Of a stretch of 64,000 bases of DNA, positions 1 through 8,719 are shown in pieces; position 1 is the stretch's first letter, and every line of letters starts with the position of its first letter. Both the position numbers and the translations under genes were made by a program. Source of the DNA: Rubrivivax sp. (GTDB lineage Bacteria > Pseudomonadota > Gammaproteobacteria > Burkholderiales > Burkholderiaceae_C); contig JADJYX010000026.1 in the NCBI GenBank assembly GCA_016719535.1, forward strand, positions 93,290-157,289. Direction: 5' to 3'. The notes under the pieces are model-generated. The model searched no databases. It was not told the origin of the DNA and saw nothing but the letters and a program-made list of their open reading frames with translations.

Positions 1-2396
1 TGCTGCTCGCGGGCATCGGCCAGCCGGCGCTCGGCCGCGATCACCGCGTCGTCGAGCTCGGCATGGCGCTCCTGCGCCTGACCCAGCTGCAGGTCGAGCT
101 CCTCGAAGCGTGCCTCGCCGGTGGCGCGGCGCTCCTCCAGCGCCTCCTGCTGGGCATCGATGTCGGCCAGCTCTTCCTCCAGCTGCGCGCGGCGCACATC
201 GGTGGCCTCGGCCTGCTGGCTCAGGCGCAGCAGTTCCACCTGCAGTTGATGGGCGCGCGTCTGCGCCTCGCTGGCCTCGCGGCGGGCGCTCAGCAGGCGT
301 TGCGAGGCGTCGGTATAGGCGGCCTCGGCGCGCACCGAGACGCTCTTCGCCTCGTCGGCGATCAGGGACTGCGCGCGGCGTTCGCGGTCGAGGTTCTCGA
401 TCTCCTGCGCGCGCTGCAGCATGCCGGCCTGCTCGGAATCGGGCGCATAGAAGCTCACCGCAAACTGGCTGGCGGCGTGGCCTTCGCGGGTCATGATGAC
501 CTCGCCATGCGTGAGCCTGTCGCGCGCGGCCAGCGCCTGGTCCAGGCTGTCGGCGGTATAGACGCCTTCCAGCCAGTCGCCCAGCAAGGCCTTCAGGCCG
601 GCGTCGTTCAGACGCAGCTTGTCGGCCAGGCGCGGCAGCGTATGGTGGGTGCTGGGGATGGCCGCCGGTGGCAGTGCATAGAAGGCGAGCTTGGCCGGCG
701 GCGCGTCGGCCGCGAAGGCGCGCACCATGTCCAGCCGCTGGCCCACCGACAGGGCATTGAGCCGCTCGCGCAGCGCCGATTCCAGCGCCGTCTCCCAGCC
801 GGTCTCGATGTGCACCTGGGTCCACAAGCCGGCCAGGCCGTCCAGCCCATGCCTGGCCAGCCAGGGCTTGAGCTTGCCCTCGGTCTGCACCTTCTCCTGA
901 AGCGCCCGCAGCGCATCCTGGCGCGCGCCCAGGTCGGCCAGCCGGGCCGACTCGCGGTTGACGGCTGCCTGCGCCTCGCGACGCTGCTCGTCCAGCGCGG
1001 GCACCTGCTCGTTCAGCTCGTGCAGCCTGGCGTCGGTCGTCTCCTGCAGCTCGGCGGCGGCGGCATGCTGTTCGCGCAGGCTGGCCAGGCGCTCGGCGTC
1101 GGGGGCCTGCAGGCCCTGGCGTTCGCTGGCCAGGCGCTCGCGCCGGGTGCGCAACTGGCGGGACTGTTCGTCGACATGCCGGCTGTCGGCGGCCAGCAGC
1201 TGGATCTGCTGCTGCACCTGGGCGACGGCGTTGCGCTGCTCGCTGCTGCGCGACTGCGCGGCGCGCAGCGCGTCCTCGACCTGCGGCAGCTGTGCGGCCT
1301 GCTCCTCGGCCTGGCCGTCGAGCACCGCGGCCTGCTCGTCGGCGGCCTCGATCTGCACGCCGATGTCTGCCAGCTCGGCTGCGGCCGCGGTCTCGCGCTC
1401 GGCCCACTGGCTGTTCTGCGCCTGCAGGTCGGCCAGGCGCGCCTCGGCGCGCTGGCGGCCCTCGACGACATAGCGGATGCGTTCCTCCAGCCGCGACACC
1501 TCCAGCGCCGCCTCGGCGAGCGCGCCCTGCTTCGCATGCAGCGCATCGCTGGCGGCGTAATGCGCCTGGCGCAGCGTGTCGAGCTCGAGCTCGATGTGGC
1601 GCAGCTCGGCCAGGCGCGCCTCCAGCGCATTGGTGGCCTCGGCGCTGGCCGTCTTGACGCGTTCTTCCTCCAGCGCGGCGTCGCGCTGCTTCAGGAACCA
1701 CAGCTGGTGCAGCTTCAGCGTGCCCTGGTCCTGCAGCTCGCGGTAGCGCGTGGCGACCTCGGCCTGCTTCTCCAGCTTGTCGAGGTTGGCGTTGAGCTCG
1801 CGCAGGATGTCTTCGACGCGCGTCAGGTTCTCGCGCGTGTCCTTGAGCCGGTGCTCGGTCTCGCGGCGGCGTTCCTTGTATTTGCTGACGCCCGCGGCCT
1901 CCTCGAGAAACAGGCGCAGCTCCTCGGGGCGCGACTCGATGATGCGGCTGATCGTGCCCTGGCCGATGATGGCGTAGGCGCGCGGGCCGAGGCCGGTGCC
2001 CAGGAAGACGTCCTGCACGTCGCGGCGGCGCACCGGCTGGTTGTTGATGAAATAGCTGCTCGTGCCGTCGCGCGTCAGCACGCGCTTGACGGCGATCTCG
2101 GTGAAGGCATTCCACTGGCCGCCGGCGCGCGCGTCTTCGTTGCTGAAGACCAGCTCCACGCTGGCGCGGCTGGCCGGCTTGCGCTGGCCGCTGCCGTTGA
2201 AGATGACGTCCTGCATCGACTCGCCGCGCAGCTCGCTGGCCTTGCTCTCGCCCAGCACCCAGCGCACGGCGTCCATGATGTTGGACTTGCCGCAGCCATT
2301 GGGGCCGACCACGCCCACCCGCTGCCCGGGCAGCTGGAAGGTGGTGGGCTCGGCGAAGGACTTGAAGCCCGAGAGCTTGATCTGGTTGAGTCGCAC
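1..2396 (-). CDS. smc: Chromosome segregation ATPase SMC (3' end beyond window)
   Basis: The reverse strand encodes the N-terminal ~798 residues of SMC, the condensin ATPase that organises and segregates the chromosome with ScpA/ScpB. The start is GTG at 2396 (V-R-L-N-Q-I-K-L-S-G-F-K-S-F), the usual first residues of bacterial SMC. Walker A GPNGCGKSN lies near residue 32 and EEAAGVSKYK near residue 155. A long coiled coil follows, then a hinge-like segment around residues 510-640, then the returning coil. The C-terminal head (signature motif and Walker B) is beyond base 1; full SMC is about 1170 residues. The long plus-strand open frame over this region is an antisense shadow. Queuosine gene queF diverges from it. 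Confidence 0.95.
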   Translation of the reverse strand, partial: MRLNQIKLSGFKSFAEPTTFQLPGQRVGVVGPNGCGKSNIMDAVRWVLGESKASELRGESMQDVIFNGSGQRKPASRASVELVFSNEDARAGGQWNAFTEIAVKRVLTRDGTSSYFINNQPVRRRDVQDVFLGTGLGPRAYAIIGQGTISRIIESRPEELRLFLEEAAGVSKYKERRRETEHRLKDTRENLTRVEDILRELNANLDKLEKQAEVATRYRELQDQGTLKLHQLWFLKQRDAALEEERVKTASAEATNALEARLAELRHIELELDTLRQAHYAASDALHAKQGALAEAALEVSRLEERIRYVVEGRQRAEARLADLQAQNSQWAERETAAAAELADIGVQIEAADEQAAVLDGQAEEQAAQLPQVEDALRAAQSRSSEQRNAVAQVQQQIQLLAADSRHVDEQSRQLRTRRERLASERQGLQAPDAERLASLREQHAAAAELQETTDARLHELNEQVPALDEQRREAQAAVNRESARLADLGARQDALRALQEKVQTEGKLKPWLARHGLDGLAGLWTQVHIETGWETALESALRERLNALSVGQRLDMVRAFAADAPPAKLAFYALPPAAIPSTHHTLPRLADKLRLNDAGLKALLGDWLEGVYTADSLDQALAARDRLTHGEVIMTREGHAASQFAVSFYAPDSEQAGMLQRAQEIENLDRERRAQSLIADEAKSVSVRAEAAYTDASQRLLSARREASEAQTRAHQLQVELLRLSQQAEATDVRRAQLEEELADIDAQQEALEERRATGEARFEELDLQLGQAQERHAELDDAVIAAERRLADAREQ

Positions 2397-2519
2397 GCGC
2401 TGCACAGCCCGCCGAGGCGGCGGCTAAGTTCTTGATTTAAATATGAAAATGCGCTCTTCGCGGGAGCGCATCGGGGCGCGGATGATAGCATCGCGCCCCC
2501 TCCCGACAGCCGCTGCGCC

Positions 2520-2963
2520 ATGCCCCGCAAAGCCCCTCCCCAGCGTCAGGCCCCGGCCCTGCCGCCGTCTGCGCCCTCCAAGGACCTGCAGGCCTTCCCC
2601 AACCCGCAGCCGGGGCGGGACTATGTGATCCGCTTCGACGTGCCCGAATTTACCTGCCACTGCCCGCTGACCGGCCAGCCCGACTTCGCGCACTTCAGGA
2701 TCGAGATCGTGCCCGACGCCTACTGCGTGGAGACCAAGAGCCTGAAGCAGTATTTCTGGAGCTACCGCAACGAAGGCGCCTTTCACGAGAAGGTCACCAA
2801 CACCATCGTCGACGACATCGTGAAGGCCATCCGGCCGCGCTTCATCCGCATCCATGCCGACTGGTTCGTGCGTGGCGGCATCCGCACCTTCGTCACGGTG
2901 GAACACCGGAAGAAAGGCTGGAAGCCGCTGCCGCCGGTGGACCTGTCGGGCTTTGCCTCGTGA
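2520..2963 (+). CDS. queF: NADPH-dependent 7-cyano-7-deazaguanine reductase QueF
   Basis: A 147-residue type I QueF that reduces preQ0 to preQ1 in queuosine tRNA modification. The family features are visible: the catalytic Cys in the stretch VPEFTCHCPLTGQPDF (residues ~41-56), the ESK-like segment VETKSLKQYFWSYRNEGAFH with the substrate Glu/His, and a final VEHRKKGW. The length matches the short, single-domain class found in many Burkholderiales. The start is ATG at 2520; a proline-rich leader of about 30 residues precedes the conserved domain. The stop overlaps the start of the next gene by 4 bases, so the two are probably translationally coupled. Confidence 0.95.
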   Translation: MPRKAPPQRQAPALPPSAPSKDLQAFPNPQPGRDYVIRFDVPEFTCHCPLTGQPDFAHFRIEIVPDAYCVETKSLKQYFWSYRNEGAFHEKVTNTIVDDIVKAIRPRFIRIHADWFVRGGIRTFVTVEHRKKGWKPLPPVDLSGFAS

Positions 2964-3400
2964 ATGCAGCGACGGCGCCGGTCGTTCTGCGGCCGCCGTG
3001 GCAGAAATTTGCCGTCGACGTGAAGCCGAGCGCGATCGACGGCCATGGCGTCTTCGCGGCCGAGCCGATCCGGCAACGGCTGAAGATCGGCGAGATCCGC
3101 GGCGAATCGATCAGCGTCACCGAGGCGCGCATCCGCGCCACCCGCGTCGAGCGCGTGATGATCGTCGAGCTGTCGGCGAAGAAGGCGCTCGACTTCTCGA
3201 AGAGCAGCGACCCGATGCGCTTCACCAACCACAGCTGCCGCGCCAATGCGCGGCTGTGCATCCGCCAGGGGCGCGTGGAGTTCTATGCGCTGCGCGACAT
3301 CGCACCGGGCGAGGAAATCACCGTCGACTATGGCGACACGCACCACGAGGGCCGGCTGCGCTGCCGCTGCGGGGCACCCGGCTGCCGCGGAGCCTTGTGA
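2960..3400 (+). CDS. SET domain-containing protein (putative lysine methyltransferase)
   Basis: A 146-residue protein with a compact SET fold. Visible motifs are the GHGVFA segment near residue 30, FTNHSCRAN (SAM/substrate NHSC motif, about residue 92), the EEITVDYG motif (about 120) and a Cys cluster CRCGAPGC at the C-terminus resembling a post-SET zinc site. It starts at GTG 2960 inside the last codons of queF (GTGA overlap), so it belongs to the queF transcript. SET domains methylate lysine in eukaryotes; in bacteria the substrates are largely unknown, and none can be read from the sequence. The family call is firm, the function open. Confidence 0.85.
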   Translation: MNAATAPVVLRPPWQKFAVDVKPSAIDGHGVFAAEPIRQRLKIGEIRGESISVTEARIRATRVERVMIVELSAKKALDFSKSSDPMRFTNHSCRANARLCIRQGRVEFYALRDIAPGEEITVDYGDTHHEGRLRCRCGAPGCRGAL

Positions 3401-3428
3401 GCGGGGCTGCCGCCGATAATGCGGCGCC

Positions 3429-4631
3429 ATGAACCCCCTGCTGCAGCGGCTGCATCCCTACCCCTTCGAACGCTGGCGGATCCTCACCCAGGACATCCGC
3501 CCGCCGCAGGCCCTGCGGCCCATCAACCTGGGCATTGGCGAGCCCAGGCACGCCACGCCGAAGCTGGTGGAGGACGCCTTGTGCGGCAACCTGCAGGCGC
3601 TGTCGGGCTACCCGGCCACCGCCGGCGAGCCGGCACTGCGCCAGGCGTGTGCCGCCTGGCTGCAGCGGCGCTACGGCATCACGCTGGACCCGCTGACGCA
3701 GGTGCTGCCGGTCAACGGTTCACGCGAGGCGCTGTTTGCCTTTGCGCAGACGGTGGTCGACCCCACGCAGCCGGGCGCCACCGTCGTCTGCCCCAACCCC
3801 TTCTACCAGATCTACGAGGGGGCGGCGCTGCTGGCCGGCGCGCAGACGGCCTTCGCCAACAGCGACCCGGCGCGCAACTTCGCCGCCGACTGGTCGACCA
3901 TCGACGACGCCACCTGGGCGCGCACGCAGCTGCTGTATGTCTGCTCGCCGGGCAACCCCACCGGCGCGGTGATGCCGCTGTCGGAGTGGGAGCGGCTGTT
4001 CGAGCTGAGCGACCGCCACGGCTTCGTCATCGCCAGCGACGAGTGTTACTCGGAGATCTGGTTCGGCGACACACCGCCGCTGGGTGGCCTGGAAGCCGCC
4101 GCCAGGCTCGGCCGCAGCGACTTCCGGCGCCTGCTCGCCTTCACCAGCCTGTCCAAGCGCAGCAACGTGCCGGGCATGCGATCGGGCTTCGTCGCCGGCG
4201 ACGCGGCGCTGATCAAGCCCTTCCTGCTCTACCGCACCTACCACGGCAGCGCGATGAGCGGCATCGTGCAGGCCGCCAGCATCGCGGCCTGGAACGACGA
4301 GGCGCATGTCGAGGCCAACCGCGCGCTCTACCGCACCAAATTCGACCAGGTCACGCCGCTGCTGGCGCGCGTGCTCGACGTGCGGCTGCCCGACGCCGGC
4401 TTCTACCTGTGGGCCGGCATCGGCCGGCAGTGCGGCGGCGACGACATCGCCTGGGCCCAGGGCCTGCTCGCTCAATACAATGTGACCGTCCTGCCCGGCA
4501 GCCTGCTCGCGCGCACGGCACAAGGCCACAACCCGGGCAGCGGCCGCATCCGCATGGCCCTCGTCGCCGGCGTCGAGGATTGCCTCGAAGCGGCCCACCG
4601 CATCGTCTCCTACACCGAAAGCCTCCGATGA
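3429..4631 (+). CDS. dapC: Succinyldiaminopimelate transaminase DapC
   Basis: A 400-residue fold-type I aminotransferase for the succinylase branch of lysine and meso-diaminopimelate synthesis (N-succinyl-2-amino-6-ketopimelate to succinyl-DAP). It opens with NPLLQRLHPYPFERW, typical of beta-proteobacterial DapC. The PLP-binding lysine is K243 in TSLSKRSNVPGMRSGF. The GNPTG motif near residue 176 and the SDECYSE motif near 200 bind cofactor. The stop overlaps the dapD start (ATGA), and dapE follows two genes on, which supports dapC over a generic aspartate aminotransferase. Confidence 0.93.
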   Translation: MNPLLQRLHPYPFERWRILTQDIRPPQALRPINLGIGEPRHATPKLVEDALCGNLQALSGYPATAGEPALRQACAAWLQRRYGITLDPLTQVLPVNGSREALFAFAQTVVDPTQPGATVVCPNPFYQIYEGAALLAGAQTAFANSDPARNFAADWSTIDDATWARTQLLYVCSPGNPTGAVMPLSEWERLFELSDRHGFVIASDECYSEIWFGDTPPLGGLEAAARLGRSDFRRLLAFTSLSKRSNVPGMRSGFVAGDAALIKPFLLYRTYHGSAMSGIVQAASIAAWNDEAHVEANRALYRTKFDQVTPLLARVLDVRLPDAGFYLWAGIGRQCGGDDIAWAQGLLAQYNVTVLPGSLLARTAQGHNPGSGRIRMALVAGVEDCLEAAHRIVSYTESLR

Positions 4632-5461
4632 GCCAAGACCTGCAGACCATCATCGACCTCGCCTGGGAAGGCCGCGCGTCGCTGTCGCCGACCGCCGCCG
4701 ATCCGAAGATCGTGCAAGCCGTCGAGCATGTGATTGCCGACCTCAACGCCGGCCGCACCCGCGTCGCCGAACGCCAGGGCGTGGGCCAGTGGACGGTCAA
4801 CCAGTGGGTCAAGAAGGCGGTGCTGCTGTCGTTCCGGCTGAAGGACAACCATGTCATGCGCGCCGGCGACCTGAGCTTCTTCGACAAGGTCGAGACCAAG
4901 TTCGGCCATGTCAGCGACGATGCCATGAAGGCCACCGGCATCCGCGTGGTGCCGCCCGCGGTGGCGCGCCGCGGCAGCTTCATCGCCAGGAACGTGGTGC
5001 TGATGCCCAGCTACGTCAATATCGGTGCCTATGTCGACGAAGGCACGATGGTCGACACCTGGGCCACGGTGGGCAGCTGCGCGCAGATCGGCAAGGGCGT
5101 GCACCTGTCGGGCGGCGTCGGCATCGGCGGTGTGCTCGAACCGCTGCAGGCCAACCCGACCATCATCGAGGACAACTGCTTCATCGGCGCGCGCTCCGAG
5201 GTCGTCGAGGGCGTCATCGTCGAGGAAAACTCGGTGCTGGGCATGGGCGTCTACCTCGGGCAGAGCACGCCGATCTTCAACCGCGAGACCGGCGAGGTCA
5301 CCTATGGCCGCGTGCCCAGCGGCAGCGTGGTGGTCAGCGGCAACCTGCCCAAGACGGCGGCCAACGGGCAGCCCTACAGCCTGTATGCGGCGGTGATCGT
5401 CAAGCGCGTGGACGCGCAGACGCGCAGCAAGACCAGCATCAACGACCTGCTGCGTCCCTGA
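4628..5461 (+). CDS. dapD: Tetrahydrodipicolinate N-succinyltransferase DapD
   Basis: A 277-residue acyltransferase that succinylates tetrahydrodipicolinate with succinyl-CoA in the lysine/DAP pathway. The protein shows an N-terminal helical domain (MSQDLQTIIDLAWEGRA), then hexapeptide-repeat left-handed beta-helix sequence (VNIGAYVDEGTMVDTWATVG, IGKGVHLSGGVGIGG, IIEDNCFIGARSEVVEG) and the C-terminal ASINDLLR-like end. Length and ends match the family. The ATG at 4628 overlaps the dapC stop, indicating coupled translation. Confidence 0.97.
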   Translation: MSQDLQTIIDLAWEGRASLSPTAADPKIVQAVEHVIADLNAGRTRVAERQGVGQWTVNQWVKKAVLLSFRLKDNHVMRAGDLSFFDKVETKFGHVSDDAMKATGIRVVPPAVARRGSFIARNVVLMPSYVNIGAYVDEGTMVDTWATVGSCAQIGKGVHLSGGVGIGGVLEPLQANPTIIEDNCFIGARSEVVEGVIVEENSVLGMGVYLGQSTPIFNRETGEVTYGRVPSGSVVVSGNLPKTAANGQPYSLYAAVIVKRVDAQTRSKTSINDLLRP

Positions 5462-5535
5462 CATGGCTCCCCCAAGCGACCTGGGCCCAGGAGGGGGGGG
5501 CGGAACAACCCGTACTCCGGCTGAAAGGCGTTGGC

Positions 5536-6720
5536 ATGAGCGGCAACATGGAACGGGTGCTCCGCCTGATGGCGGAGAAGAGCGCGTCCGACGTCTACAT
5601 GTCGGCCAATACGCCGATCCTCATCAAGATCCACGGCCAGATCCTGCAGCTGTCGGACCAGCTGCTGACACCCACGCAGACGCGCCAGCTGCTGGCCGAG
5701 CTGCTGACGCCGCAGCAGCTGGAAGAGCTGGACGACACCGGCGAGCTCAATGTCGGCATCGGCGTGGCGCGCGTGGGCAGCTTCCGCCTCTCGGCGTTCA
5801 AGCAGCGCGGCAGCATCGCGGCGGTCTTCCGCTGCATCCCGCAGGAGATCCCGGCGCTGGATTCGCTGGGCGTGCCGGCGATGCTGTCGCAGCTGGTGGT
5901 CGAGAAGCGCGGCCTCATCCTGATGGTGGGCGCCACCGGCACCGGCAAGAGCACCACGCTGGCGTCGATGCTCGAGTGGCGCAACCAGCAGCTCACCGGC
6001 CACATCCTCACCATCGAGGATCCGATCGAATTCCTGTTTACCAACAAGCGATCGATCGTCAACCAGCGCGAGGTCGGGCGCGACACCGCGTCGCTGCAGG
6101 TGGCGCTGCGCAATGCGCTGCGCCAGGCGCCCGACTGCATCCTGATCGGCGAGATCCGCGATCGCGAGACCATGACCTCGGCGATCAGCTACGCGCTGTC
6201 GGGCCACCTGGTGCTGGCCACGCTGCACGCCAACAACAGCTACCACGCAATGGGGCGCATCCTGTCGTTCTATACGCCCGAGTCGCGCCCGGCGCTGCTG
6301 TCCGACCTGGCCTCGGGCCTGCGCGCCATCGTCTCGCAGCGCCTGCTGCGCAGCAACGTCGGCGGCCGCATCCCGGCGGTGGAGGTGCTGCTCAATACCA
6401 AGTACATCGCCGAGCTGATCGAGCGCGGCGATTTCTCCGCCGTCAAGGAGGCGATGGAAAAGTCGATGGCCGAGGGCTCGCAGACCTTCGAGCAGGACAT
6501 CGCCCGCCTGATCAAGGACAACACCATCACGCGCGACGAAGGCATGGCGCATGCCGATTCGCCGACCAACCTGCTGTGGCGGCTGCAGAACGAGCTGACG
6601 CCGGTGTCGCGCGTGCAGCCGAAGAAGGAAGAGCCCGACCAGGCCAGCTTCACCGAGATCACGCTCGAGGTGCGCCCCGACGACGGGGCGCCGGTGGCGC
6701 CGTGGATGGTGAAGAAGTGA
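5536..6720 (+). CDS. PilT/PilU-family type IV pilus retraction ATPase
   Basis: A 394-residue hexameric secretion ATPase that powers pilus retraction. Walker A GATGTGKST lies near residue 132, followed by the Asp box (ILTIEDPIEF), Walker B region (DCILIGEIRD) and the His box (GHLVLATLHANNS). The N-terminal region (MEKSASDVYMSANTP-like) is the PilT N-domain. The ~50-residue tail after the core makes it longer than PilT (about 345) and closer to PilU. It sits between dapD and dapE, and its GTGA stop overlaps dapE. A second PilT family copy elsewhere in the genome would be expected. Confidence 0.9.
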   Translation: MSGNMERVLRLMAEKSASDVYMSANTPILIKIHGQILQLSDQLLTPTQTRQLLAELLTPQQLEELDDTGELNVGIGVARVGSFRLSAFKQRGSIAAVFRCIPQEIPALDSLGVPAMLSQLVVEKRGLILMVGATGTGKSTTLASMLEWRNQQLTGHILTIEDPIEFLFTNKRSIVNQREVGRDTASLQVALRNALRQAPDCILIGEIRDRETMTSAISYALSGHLVLATLHANNSYHAMGRILSFYTPESRPALLSDLASGLRAIVSQRLLRSNVGGRIPAVEVLLNTKYIAELIERGDFSAVKEAMEKSMAEGSQTFEQDIARLIKDNTITRDEGMAHADSPTNLLWRLQNELTPVSRVQPKKEEPDQASFTEITLEVRPDDGAPVAPWMVKK

Positions 6721-7862
6721 GCCCGGCGCTGCGGCTGGCCGAACAACTCATCGCGCGACCGTCGATCACGCCCGACGACGCCGGCTGCCAGGACCTGATC
6801 GCCGAGCGGCTGCGCGCCGCCGGCTTCGACTGCGTGCCGCTGCCGCACGGGCCGGAGGGCGCGGTGGTCAGCAACCTGTGGGCGGTGCACCGCGGCACGC
6901 GCCCGGGCCCCACGGTCGCCCTGGCCGGCCACACCGACGTGGTGCCGCCGGGCCCGGCCGCGGCCTGGACGACGCCGCCCTTCGTGCCGTCGCACCGCGA
7001 AGGACGGCTCTACGGCCGTGGCGCCGCCGACATGAAGACCGCGGTGGCGGCGATGGTGGTGGCGGCCGAGGAATTCGTTGCCGCCCACCCCGGCCACGCC
7101 GGCGCGCTGGCCTTCCTGATCACCAGCGACGAGGAAGCCGTGGCGGTCGACGGCACCGTGCGCATCGTCGAATGGCTGCAGGCCCGCGACGAACGACTGA
7201 ACGCCTGCATCGTCGGCGAGGCGACCTCGGTCGACCGCCTGGGCGACATGATCAAGAATGGCCGCCGCGGCAGCTTGAGCGGCCGCCTGCGCGTGCGCGG
7301 CGTGCAAGGCCACGTGGCCTATCCGCACCTGGCGCGCAACCCGGTGCACGAGCTGGCCGCGGCGCTGGCCGAGCTGGTGGCCACGCGCTGGGACGAGGGC
7401 AATGCGCACTTCCCGCCCACCACCTGGCAGGTCAGCAACTTCAACGCCGGCACCGGGGCGCGCAACGTCATCCCGGGCGACGCGGTGGTCGAGTTCAATT
7501 TCCGCTTCAGCACCGAATCCACGCCCGACGGTCTGATGGCGCGCGTGCACGACGTGCTGCACCGCCATGGCGTCGAGCACGAGATCGACTGGTCGCTGGG
7601 CGGTGAACCGTTTCTGACCGCACCCGGCACCTTGAGCGAAGCGCTGTCGCGTGCCATCGAGGCCGAATGCGGCGTGACGCCGGTGCTGTCGACCACCGGC
7701 GGCACCTCCGACGGCCGCTTCATCCAGCGCATCTGCCCGCAGGTGGTCGAATTCGGCCCCGTCAACGCCAGCATCCACCAGGTCGACGAATGCGTCGAGG
7801 TGGCCGCGGTCGACGCGCTGAAGAACGTCTACCGGCGCACGCTGGAGCATCTGCTGGCATGA
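6717..7862 (+). CDS. dapE: Succinyl-diaminopimelate desuccinylase DapE
   Basis: A 381-residue M20-family di-zinc hydrolase that cleaves N-succinyl-LL-DAP to LL-DAP and succinate. Metal and catalytic motifs are in order: GHTDVVPPG (His/Asp near residue 71), GRGAADMK (near 101), TSDEEA with the catalytic Glu pair (near 137), GEATS (near 166) and a C-terminal STTGGTSDGRF metal-binding segment; the FGPVNASIHQVDE segment carries the last His. The start is GTG at 6717 overlapping the upstream stop. It completes the dapC-dapD-dapE set of this operon. Confidence 0.96.
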   Translation: MSPALRLAEQLIARPSITPDDAGCQDLIAERLRAAGFDCVPLPHGPEGAVVSNLWAVHRGTRPGPTVALAGHTDVVPPGPAAAWTTPPFVPSHREGRLYGRGAADMKTAVAAMVVAAEEFVAAHPGHAGALAFLITSDEEAVAVDGTVRIVEWLQARDERLNACIVGEATSVDRLGDMIKNGRRGSLSGRLRVRGVQGHVAYPHLARNPVHELAAALAELVATRWDEGNAHFPPTTWQVSNFNAGTGARNVIPGDAVVEFNFRFSTESTPDGLMARVHDVLHRHGVEHEIDWSLGGEPFLTAPGTLSEALSRAIEAECGVTPVLSTTGGTSDGRFIQRICPQVVEFGPVNASIHQVDECVEVAAVDALKNVYRRTLEHLLA

Positions 7863-8719
7863 ACCTGATGCAGTCGGTCGAGCGCGCCGCCGCGCAGCTC
7901 GACGCCGCCGGCGTGAGCTTCGGCCACGGCACCACCAATGCCTTCGACGAGGCCGCCTGGCTCGTGCTGTGGCGCCTGGGCCTGCCGCTGGATGCGCTGG
8001 ACGACGAGGCCGACCGCGAATTGGGCGCTGCCGAACTGGCGGCCATCGACGCCCTGGTCATGCAGCGCATTCAGACGCGAAAGCCGGCCGCCTACCTGAC
8101 CGGCGAGGCCTGGCTGCAGGGCCTGCCCTTCCATGTGGACGAGCGCGTGATCGTGCCGCGCTCGTTGATCGCCGAGGTGCTGGCCGATGGCAGCGCCGAG
8201 CCCTGGCTGCCCGATCCGCCGCACCGCATTCTCGACCTGTGCACCGGCAACGGCAGCCTGGCCGTGCTGGCTGCGCTGGCCTGGCCGCAGGCGCAACTCG
8301 ATGCCACCGACCTGTCGGCCGATGCGCTGGCGGTGGCGCGACTCAATGTCGACCGTCACGGCGTGGCCGACCGTGTGCGGCTGCGCCTCGGTGACGGGCT
8401 CGCAGCCGCCGACGGCCCCTACGACCTCGTGCTGTGCAACCCGCCTTACGTCAACCGGCAGTCGATGCAGGCCCTGCCCGCCGAATACCGCGCCGAGCCG
8501 GTGCTGGCGCTGGACGGCGGCGACGACGGCATGGATTTCATCCGCCCGCTGCTGCGCGACCTTCCCGCCCACCTGACCCCCGGTGGCGTGCTGCTGCTGG
8601 AGATCGGCCACGAGCGCGCTCACTTCGAAGCCGCCTTCCCGCAGTTGCAGCCGGTTTGGCTGTCCACCAGCGCCGGCGACGATGCGGTGCTGCTGCTGAC
8701 CCGAGAGAACCTGGAATGA
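7859..8719 (+). CDS. prmB: Ribosomal protein L3 N5-glutamine methyltransferase PrmB
   Basis: A 286-residue class I SAM methyltransferase of the HemK/PrmB group that methylates a glutamine of ribosomal protein L3. The SAM site is LDLCTGNGSLAV (near residue 123) and the glutamine-binding motif is NPPYVN (near 194). An N-terminal helical domain (QRIQTRKPAAYLTGEAW) and the VPRSLIAEVL segment distinguish PrmB from PrmC (which has VPRPDTE). The ATGA overlaps with dapE upstream and the ABC-F gene downstream show it is part of one long operon. Confidence 0.93.
   Translation: MNLMQSVERAAAQLDAAGVSFGHGTTNAFDEAAWLVLWRLGLPLDALDDEADRELGAAELAAIDALVMQRIQTRKPAAYLTGEAWLQGLPFHVDERVIVPRSLIAEVLADGSAEPWLPDPPHRILDLCTGNGSLAVLAALAWPQAQLDATDLSADALAVARLNVDRHGVADRVRLRLGDGLAAADGPYDLVLCNPPYVNRQSMQALPAEYRAEPVLALDGGDDGMDFIRPLLRDLPAHLTPGGVLLLEIGHERAHFEAAFPQLQPVWLSTSAGDDAVLLLTRENLE

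Noticed and set aside
63..2435. 790-residue open frame on the plus strand
   Set aside because: It is the antisense of smc; the minus strand gives a clean SMC with Walker A and hinge, while the plus frame is Leu/Ala/Gln-rich without a domain.
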